NCBI GenBank assembly: GCA_030643345.1
Contig: DAOWMA010000140.1
Coordinates: forward strand, 1-6,052
DNA length: 6,052 nt
Source: Spirochaetaceae bacterium
Lineage (GTDB): Bacteria; Spirochaetota; Spirochaetia; B11-G9
Direction: 5' to 3'
Shown here: positions 1-4,381 of the stretch, in pieces
Numbering within the stretch: position 1 is the stretch's first letter
How the letters are laid out: every line of letters starts with the position of its first letter
The notes under the pieces: model-generated
Databases searched by the model: none
Seen by the model: only the letters and a program-made list of their open reading frames with translations
What the model was told of the DNA's origin: nothing
Position numbers and translations under genes: made by a program

Positions 1-627
1 CCTTCCGATTTTCTTCCCTCTGCAGAGCGATATAAAATAATGCCGGCAATAGATCGTTGGGTTATAAACAATGCTTTAATGCACCACAAACTTTTAAGTG
101 ATATTGCGGGGATAGAAAACAATCCCTACATGTTCAGCATCAATCTTTCACCGGATTTCCTTGCTGATGAGGCTTCTTTGGATTTCATTATTTTTAAACT
201 GGAAGAATTCGAAATCAATCCTAAGCAAATATGTTTTGAGATTACAGAAACAACAGCAATAGGCAACATGCAGGCTGCTACAGATTTTATCCATAAGCTG
301 AAAGATATTGGATGTCTGTTTGCTCTTGATGATTTCGGAAGTGGATTCTCTTCCTTCAATTATCTAAAAAATCTTCCTGTTGATTATCTGAAAATAGACG
401 GTATCTTTGTTAGGGATATGGATAAAGATTCGGTTAACAGGGCAATGGTAAAAGCAATAAACAGCCTTGGACAGGTAATTGGATTAAAAACTATTGCAGA
501 ATTTGTCAGGAATTCGCAGATAATTGAAGAGTTAAAAGATATTGGAGTTGATTACATACAGGGCTATGAGATTGGTAAGCCCGAACCAATCTCAAAACTA
601 ATTGACTCCTGCTCCATGGCTCAGTAG
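1..627 (+). CDS. EAL-domain cyclic-di-GMP phosphodiesterase, C-terminal part (5' truncated by window edge)
   Basis: The frame is open from base 1, and the first codons already read as EAL domain (PSDFLPSAERYKIMPAIDRW), so the ATG at 40 is an internal methionine and the true start lies upstream. EAL domains hydrolyse c-di-GMP to pGpG. The EAL signature itself and any N-terminal GGDEF, PAS or receiver domain are outside the window. Visible motifs in order are SINLS (metal-ligand Asn, about 136-150), FEITET (Glu, about 235-252), LDDFGSGFSS (Asp pair, about 325-354), YLKIDG (Lys, about 385-402), IAEFV (Glu, about 493-507) and YIQGYEIGKPEP. The expected metal and catalytic residues in this part are present, so an active enzyme is likely, though the usual AE-x-VE second Glu is Arg here. 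The TAG stop (625-627) lies inside a palindromic repeat. aroK follows after 35 bp. Confidence 0.93.
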   Translation, partial: PSDFLPSAERYKIMPAIDRWVINNALMHHKLLSDIAGIENNPYMFSINLSPDFLADEASLDFIIFKLEEFEINPKQICFEITETTAIGNMQAATDFIHKLKDIGCLFALDDFGSGFSSFNYLKNLPVDYLKIDGIFVRDMDKDSVNRAMVKAINSLGQVIGLKTIAEFVRNSQIIEELKDIGVDYIQGYEIGKPEPISKLIDSCSMAQ

Positions 628-651
628 AGACGTTACATGCTACGTCTCTAC
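624..651. repeat. 28-bp interspersed palindrome (GTAGAGACGT...ACGTCTCTAC)
   Basis: The arms GTAGAGACGT (624-633) and ACGTCTCTAC (642-651) are a perfect 10-bp inverted repeat. The 8-base centre has two mismatched positions on each side of a CATG core. The left arm supplies the TAG stop of the EAL gene, and the right arm ends directly before the AGGGA Shine-Dalgarno of aroK. No T-run follows on either strand, so it does not look like an intrinsic terminator. An RNA hairpin here could still affect mRNA 3'-end stability or access to the aroK ribosome binding site. Similar short palindromes with GTAGAGAC ends are known to me as interspersed repeats in several bacterial genomes; membership here is inference. 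Confidence 0.8.
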
Positions 652-656
652 AGGGA
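652..656 (+). promoter_or_regulatory. Shine-Dalgarno site of aroK
   Basis: AGGGA lies six bases before the ATG at 663 and supports that start. It abuts the 3' end of the 624-651 palindrome, so a hairpin formed there would place the ribosome site at the foot of its stem. Confidence 0.6.
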
Positions 657-662
657 TCTTCA

Positions 663-1172
663 ATGATTGTGCTGATGGGTATCAAACACTCAGGGAAAAC
701 CAGCCTTGGCAGAATAACTGCAGTCACATTGAACATACCTTTTTTTGACCTTGATGATCTGCTGGAAACACAATATTCAAAGGAGAGGTTATACAGTTTC
801 CGGGAACTGTATATAAAAATTGGAGAAAAAGGATTCAGAGATCTTGAAACAAAAGCAGTAAAGAGTATCTCTATGGAAAGTAAAGGTATACTGGCTTTGG
901 GTGGAGGAACAATCGAAAATATCGGTGCAATGAAAACAGTAAAAAAAGCAGCTTTACTTGTTTTTCTTGATACCGAAGAAGAAATACTTTTTAAACGTAT
1001 AAAAGAAAATGGGGTTCCCCCTTTTCTGGAAAAATCTCCCAAAGAACTATTTCATAAACTTTATAAGAAGAGAAGGATCCTATACAGTGAAGCTGCAGAT
1101 ATTACCCTGAAGCTGACAAATGAAAGCCCCGAAGAAATACTACAGCTTCTGATAAAAGAAATTGAGGATTAA
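663..1172 (+). CDS. aroK: Shikimate kinase
   Basis: A 169-residue P-loop kinase, normal family length, that phosphorylates shikimate to shikimate 3-phosphate with ATP in the cytoplasmic shikimate pathway. Walker A is GIKHSGKT (residues 6-13). The substrate- and Mg-binding motif FFDLDDLLE carries Asp29 and Asp31. The shikimate-contacting Arg of the FR-x-x-E type is R59 (GFRDLE). The Walker-B-like GGGT loop is at 80-83 (LALGGGT). The C-terminal R-x-x-x-Y-x-E-x-AD motif is present (RRILYSEAAD, R137). One oddity is the lid: the usual RPLL is replaced by PPFL (about 119-122), so the lid arginine that normally contacts ATP is missing. The ATG has an AGGGA site six bases upstream. aroC starts two bases after the stop, so co-transcription and a joint role in chorismate synthesis are very likely. 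The low-identity alternative, gluconate kinase, is disfavoured by the shikimate-site motifs and by aroC next door. Confidence 0.92.
   Translation: MIVLMGIKHSGKTSLGRITAVTLNIPFFDLDDLLETQYSKERLYSFRELYIKIGEKGFRDLETKAVKSISMESKGILALGGGTIENIGAMKTVKKAALLVFLDTEEEILFKRIKENGVPPFLEKSPKELFHKLYKKRRILYSEAADITLKLTNESPEEILQLLIKEIED
1164..1168 (+). promoter_or_regulatory. Shine-Dalgarno site of aroC
   Basis: GAGGA lies inside the last codons of aroK, six bases before the aroC ATG at 1175. This supports the chosen start and suggests that translation of the two genes is coupled. Confidence 0.65.
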
Positions 1173-1174
1173 TT

Positions 1175-2230
1175 ATGAGCGGCAGCAGTTTTGGAAAACT
1201 ATTTAAAATTACTACATTTGGTGAATCCCACGGCAAAGGTATTGGTGTAATAATCGATGGAGTCACACCTGGAATTGAAATCAGCGAAGCTGACATACAA
1301 TATCAGCTGGATAGAAGAAAACCAGGACAATCCGGTATTACAACAGGGAGAAAAGAATCTGATAAAATCCATATACTCTCCGGTATATTTGAAGGGAAAA
1401 CTACAGGGACGCCTGTGGGGTTAATACTGTACAATGAGGACCAGATAAGCTCTGATTATAATTCCATAAAGAATTTATTTCGTCCCGGGCATGCTGATTT
1501 TACCTATCTGCAAAAATACGGTGTCAGGGACCACAGAGGCAGCGGAAGGGCCTCGGGTAGAGAAACTTCTGCAAGAGTGGCAGCAGGCGCAGTTGCTATG
1601 AAAATTCTGGAATCGAAAGGAGTAAGTATAACAGCCTACACAGTTAAAGCCGCAGGGATAAGCTGCATTGAAAGGGATATGGAAACGATAGAGAAAAACA
1701 ATATGAGGGCCTATGACAGCAGGGCTGCTATGGAAATGGAAAAGAGGGTTATTGACCTGGCAGATAAAGGAGACAGCGTCGGTGGTATTGTTGAGTGTAT
1801 TGCAACAGGTGTAGCCCCAGGTCTTGGAGAACCTGTTTTTGATAAAATTGATGCAGAACTTGCAAAAGCAATGGTATCTTTAGGTGCTGTAAAAGCAATA
1901 GAATTTGGTTCCGGATTTAAATGTGCAGATATGACAGGCAGTGAACACAATGACGAAATGGATAAAAACGGCTTTAAAAGCAATAATGCAGGAGGTATCC
2001 TTGGAGGTATTACAACAGGAGAAGATATAGTTTTTCGAATTGCTGTAAAGCCAACCTCATCTATTAATATGGAACAGGCAACTGTTGATATCGAAGGCAA
2101 AGAGCAGTCGATAAAGACAGAAGGAAGACATGATCCATGCATATGTCCAAGAATAGTTCCTGTTGTTGAAGCAATGACAGCTTTGGTTTTAGTCGATATG
2201 TATAAAAGAGAAGGGGCAATGCTGTCATGA
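1175..2230 (+). CDS. aroC: Chorismate synthase
   Basis: A 351-residue enzyme converting 5-enolpyruvylshikimate 3-phosphate to chorismate by trans-1,4 elimination of phosphate; the family requires reduced FMN. All three family signatures are present: TFGESHGKGIGVIIDGVTPG at the N-terminus (catalytic-type His19), GRASGRETSARVAAGAVA (residues 124-141), and RHDPC...R..PVVEAM (318 onward). The second conserved active-site histidine is in RPGHAD (H106). Other conserved blocks are DRRKPGQS, LSGIFEGKTTGTP, GLGEPVFDKIDAELAKA, SNNAGGILGGI and KPTSSI. It aligns end to end with the E. coli enzyme from memory, lacking only about ten C-terminal residues, which is typical variation. It is the third and most certain member of the plus-strand cluster; its stop overlaps the start of the hydrolase gene. 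Whether flavin is reduced by a separate reductase (monofunctional type) cannot be read from the sequence, but no extra reductase domain is present. Confidence 0.98.
   Translation: MSGSSFGKLFKITTFGESHGKGIGVIIDGVTPGIEISEADIQYQLDRRKPGQSGITTGRKESDKIHILSGIFEGKTTGTPVGLILYNEDQISSDYNSIKNLFRPGHADFTYLQKYGVRDHRGSGRASGRETSARVAAGAVAMKILESKGVSITAYTVKAAGISCIERDMETIEKNNMRAYDSRAAMEMEKRVIDLADKGDSVGGIVECIATGVAPGLGEPVFDKIDAELAKAMVSLGAVKAIEFGSGFKCADMTGSEHNDEMDKNGFKSNNAGGILGGITTGEDIVFRIAVKPTSSINMEQATVDIEGKEQSIKTEGRHDPCICPRIVPVVEAMTALVLVDMYKREGAMLS
2211..2216 (+). promoter_or_regulatory. Probable Shine-Dalgarno site of the nitrilase-family gene
   Basis: AAGGGG within the last aroC codons lies ten bases before the ATG at 2227. 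The spacing is slightly long. With the ATGA stop-start overlap, re-initiation by ribosomes finishing aroC is plausible. Confidence 0.45.
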
Positions 2231-3012
2231 AAATTGGGTATTTTCAGTTTAACCCCCGGTTCGGTGAATTAGAGGAAAACAGAAAACAACTGAAAAAAAC
2301 TCTGACGAATGCTGATGCTGATTTAATCGTTCTTCCGGAACTGCCTGTCAGCGGTTATTTCATTTCCACCAGGGAAGAAGCAGAAATCCTGGCGGAACCT
2401 GTTCCAGGTCCTACTACTGATATCCTTAAGGCAATTTCTTCTCAGACCGGAACATATTTTGTAACAGGTCTTCTGGAAACAGCAAACGGAAATTTATACA
2501 ACAGTGCTGTTCTGATTGGACCGGAAGGACCAGTTTCTACCTACAGAAAAACCCACCTTTTTTATGAGGAAAAGAATTTTTTTACTAAAGGAAACAATTA
2601 CGGAACTTTTGAAATAAAAGGTGTAAAAATTGGCATGCTTGTATGTTTTGACCATCTGTTCCCTGAAGCCGCCCGTACTTTGGCTATAATGGGAGCTCAG
2701 ATAATCTGTCACCCATCCAACCTTGTTCTCCCCGAGATTGCACAATTGACAACACGGGTACGTGCTCTGGAAAACAGGGTCTTCTGGGTTATGTCAAACC
2801 GTTACGGATCTGAAACAAAAGGTGATAAAACCCACAGATATACAGGGGAAAGCCAGATAATCGCCCCGAATGGTGGGATAGTACACCGGGCACCACCAGA
2901 AAGCGATGAACTATACATAACAGATATTGAACCAAAAGACGCGTTAGAGAAGGATATAACAGAATTCAATAACGTATTTGAGGATAGACGAACGGATATC
3001 TACAAGATGTGA
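2227..3012 (+). CDS. Nitrilase-superfamily carbon-nitrogen hydrolase
   Basis: A 261-residue cytoplasmic hydrolase of the CN-hydrolase fold, with no signal peptide or membrane segment. The catalytic triad is complete: Glu38 (VLPEL), Lys108 (YRKTHLF) and Cys140 (LVCFDHLFPE). The additional conserved Glu (E114/E115, in FYEEKNFF) and the structural HPSNLVLP and RALENRVF blocks are also present. The length and the motif wording, including the C-terminal DRR-x-x-x-Y tail, resemble from memory the Pyrococcus horikoshii PH0642-type nitrilase branch more than aliphatic nitrilases or long amidases. The chemistry is probably hydrolysis of an amide, carbamoyl or nitrile C-N bond through a cysteine thioester. 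The substrate cannot be deduced; candidates include an omega-amidase-like, N-carbamoyl amine or metabolite-repair role. The start overlaps the aroC stop as ATGA, which implies coupled translation. The TGA stop touches the left end of a palindromic repeat. Confidence 0.9.
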   Translation: MKIGYFQFNPRFGELEENRKQLKKTLTNADADLIVLPELPVSGYFISTREEAEILAEPVPGPTTDILKAISSQTGTYFVTGLLETANGNLYNSAVLIGPEGPVSTYRKTHLFYEEKNFFTKGNNYGTFEIKGVKIGMLVCFDHLFPEAARTLAIMGAQIICHPSNLVLPEIAQLTTRVRALENRVFWVMSNRYGSETKGDKTHRYTGESQIIAPNGGIVHRAPPESDELYITDIEPKDALEKDITEFNNVFEDRRTDIYKM

Positions 3013-3013
3013 T

Positions 3014-3089
3014 TTCGTAGGGACAGGTCGCGACCTAAGGATGCATAGGCGAGCAGGAAGCTTGCTTCCGACCAGCCTGTCCCTACGAA
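3014..3089. repeat. Long inverted-repeat element filling the convergent nitrilase/prs gap
   Basis: The outer arms TTCGTAGGGACAGG (3014-3027) and CCTGTCCCTACGAA (3076-3089) match perfectly over 14 bp, and GAT/ATC extends the match with one bulged T. The left arm continues into the self-complementary AGGTCGCGACCT (3025-3036). Removing 42 bp (3037-3078) would restore a perfect 34-bp palindrome with half-site TTCGTAGGGACAGGTCG. The inner segment has its own hairpin: AGGC and GCCT enclose GGAAG-CTTG-CTTCC (3047-3078). GC is about 58% by hand count, above the neighbouring coding DNA. The element occupies essentially the whole gap, touches the hydrolase stop and supplies the prs stop. No T-run follows on either strand, so it is at most an atypical bidirectional terminator. 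Confidence 0.85.
3037..3078. repeat. 42-bp internal segment interrupting the palindrome
   Basis: This segment lies between the two halves of what would otherwise be a perfect palindrome. It begins after a CCT (3034-3036) and ends with a CCT (3076-3078). CGACC also occurs on both sides (3031-3035 and 3069-3073), as expected for an insertion with a short target duplication or for slippage. It contains the hairpin GGAAG-CTTG-CTTCC (3056-3069) and ATGCAT (3041-3046). Whether it was inserted here or is a normal part of a longer family consensus cannot be told from one copy. Confidence 0.45.
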
Positions 3090-4252
3090 TCAGAAAACAA
3101 CGGTCCCATTTTCCCGATCCATCTTGGATTTTTTGCGGACATATCTTCCGAATACAGAGGTTCTTTTAGCCCAGGTGAATTTTTATCAAGAAGTTTCAGG
3201 AGATAATCACTTATCCATCTTGATATTAGAAGAACAACCATTTTATGTCTTAGCCTTCCCTGAACATCCCTGTTGAGTATGGAAGGGATAGTAGTAGTTG
3301 TAATTATTTCATCCAGAACACGATCATTTAGATTTACCCGGCATTCTCTGCTTGAATAGAAATGTGTTACAAAAAAGACAATTTTATTGGGATTTGCAGA
3401 ACGCAGCTTATGGCAGGTTTCTACTATTGTCCCACCGGTCCGGACCATATCATCCATAACAACCACATCTTTACCTTCAATATCAGCCAGCCCAATATCT
3501 GAATCAGGGGATACTTTTATAGAAATTTCTCTCTCCCCCATCCGATGTTTATCCATAATTATCACTGGAAGATTTTCATAACCTATGGATTGCTGAACTT
3601 TCCTTGTAAAAGCAAGTGCACCCTTGTCCGGAGCACAAAGAACAACATTGCGATCATTTACCACATCAGTATCCTTTATATAGCTGGCGTAAAGATCATG
3701 GGGACGGAGGTTATGGAATTTACCTGAAAACCGGTCCATAAATATATTCTGGACCGAAGTTGAATGATTATGTACCGTAATAATCTCATCAACTCCTGAC
3801 ATTTTTAACAGATCTGCATATAAACGGGCAGAAAAGGGCTGCCCATCAAACTTTTCATAGTCGTGTCTGGTCCGTTTCCCGCCGGCAAATCCATGTTCCT
3901 TTCTTGGACCACGGTCCTGTGCACTGTAGTATAGGTCCGGTTCTACCAGGACCACCCTTTGTGCACCGTTATCCTTGGCTGCCCTTGCAATAAGGAAATT
4001 GCGCATTCCAAGACCATTCCTTGTATGAGTACCCTGATTGGTACTTACAATGATAACTGTTTTACCTTTCAACTTATCTCCAACATTCCCTACATTTCTT
4101 GGTCCTGTTATAAAACGGGGACAAAATTCTGTATTTAGAAAGCTTTTAAGGGAAATAAGATCCTGATAATCCTCCTGCTGCCCCATATAATGGGCAATAT
4201 CCTCAGCAACAGGATTATCTGCCACAGATCCAACTACTACAATTTCTTTCAT
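3083..4252 (-). CDS. prs: Ribose-phosphate pyrophosphokinase (PRPP synthetase), long divergent form
   Basis: A 389-residue Prs-family protein, compared with about 310-320 for common bacterial Prs. It makes PRPP from ribose 5-phosphate and ATP. Recognisable elements are FLNTE (38-42, in the place of FSDGE), the ATP-site QDR (112-114), the HNH at 161-163 with the family histidine, APDKGALAFTRK (207-218), the catalytic flexible-loop Lys and Arg in MDKHRMGERE (K235, R237), the PRPP-loop MDDMVRTGGT (266-275), and LDEIITTTTIP matching the C-terminal TDTIP block. Unusual points are an extra basic stretch of about 18 residues after QDR (roughly 115-138), Arg in place of the third Asp of the DDMIDTGGT loop, and about 40 extra C-terminal residues. 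The last codons and the TAG lie in the 3014-3089 repeat. An in-frame stop four codons upstream fixes the ATG at 4252; no clear Shine-Dalgarno precedes it. Activity is likely but less certain than family membership; it could be a non-canonical paralogue. Confidence 0.85.
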   Translation of the reverse strand: MKEIVVVGSVADNPVAEDIAHYMGQQEDYQDLISLKSFLNTEFCPRFITGPRNVGNVGDKLKGKTVIIVSTNQGTHTRNGLGMRNFLIARAAKDNGAQRVVLVEPDLYYSAQDRGPRKEHGFAGGKRTRHDYEKFDGQPFSARLYADLLKMSGVDEIITVHNHSTSVQNIFMDRFSGKFHNLRPHDLYASYIKDTDVVNDRNVVLCAPDKGALAFTRKVQQSIGYENLPVIIMDKHRMGEREISIKVSPDSDIGLADIEGKDVVVMDDMVRTGGTIVETCHKLRSANPNKIVFFVTHFYSSRECRVNLNDRVLDEIITTTTIPSILNRDVQGRLRHKMVVLLISRWISDYLLKLLDKNSPGLKEPLYSEDMSAKNPRWIGKMGPLFSDS

Positions 4253-4258
4253 AGGTAC

Positions 4259-4286
4259 ATCTTACTATCCAATGGAGAAAATGCAA
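4259..4286 (-). promoter_or_regulatory. Candidate promoter for prs
   Basis: On the minus strand TTGCAT (4286-4281) and TAAGAT (4264-4259) are separated by 16 bp, a weak sigma70-like pair. An A7 tract (4297-4291) lies just upstream. The predicted start of transcription falls at or next to the prs ATG. No Shine-Dalgarno is visible, so a leaderless mRNA is possible. The match is weak and found by eye. Confidence 0.25.
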
Positions 4287-4300
4287 AGGATTTTTTTCCA

Positions 4301-4330
4301 GGCAGACAGGGACAAGACCTGCCCCTACGC
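4301..4330. repeat. Degenerate copy of the GTAGGGRCAGG repeat in the prs/xpb intergenic region
   Basis: On the minus strand 4329-4317 reads CGTAGGGGCAGGT, matching CGTAGGGACAGGT at 3016-3028 in 12 of 13 positions. The other arm (AGGGACAAG, 4308-4316) pairs only imperfectly with CTGCCCCT. The copy is therefore partial or decayed. It sits between the candidate promoters of the two divergent genes. Confidence 0.5.
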
Positions 4331-4344
4331 CCCTTAAAGCAGTA

Positions 4345-4371
4345 TTGAATTTTTTCCTTAATCAATATACT
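4345..4371 (+). promoter_or_regulatory. Candidate promoter for the XPB-type helicase gene
   Basis: TTGAAT (4345-4350) and a good -10 box TATACT (4366-4371) are 15 bp apart, shorter than the usual 17. Transcription would begin near 4378, about four bases before the ATG at 4382. Together with the missing Shine-Dalgarno this hints at a leaderless or near-leaderless mRNA. Confidence 0.35.
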
Positions 4372-4381
4372 CTTGTTGGCT

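Noticed and set aside
506..1042. 178-residue open frame on the minus strand
   Set aside because: It lies opposite the EAL 3' end and aroK, both with clear family motifs. Its translation is rich in Ser, Ile and Phe and shows no recognisable domain.
1711..2142. 143-residue open frame on the minus strand inside aroC
   Set aside because: It is entirely antisense to conserved aroC blocks, and its low-complexity Ser/Pro/Ile composition is typical of a shadow frame.
3014..3089. Classical bidirectional intrinsic terminator
   Set aside because: The stem is strong but neither strand has a T-run after it. It is better described as a palindromic repeat that might secondarily affect termination.
3014..3089. 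CRISPR repeat or attachment site
   Set aside because: There is one copy only, with no regular spacers, no cas genes and no integrase gene in the window.
2978..3169. 63-residue plus-strand frame crossing the repeat
   Set aside because: It overlaps the hydrolase end, the repeat and antisense prs, with no homology seen; the repeat simply lacks stops in this frame.
4373..4381. TTG start adding three residues to the helicase
   Set aside because: It has no ribosome site, and the ATG at 4382 sits at the expected distance before the conserved PLIIQSD block; kept only as an alternative.
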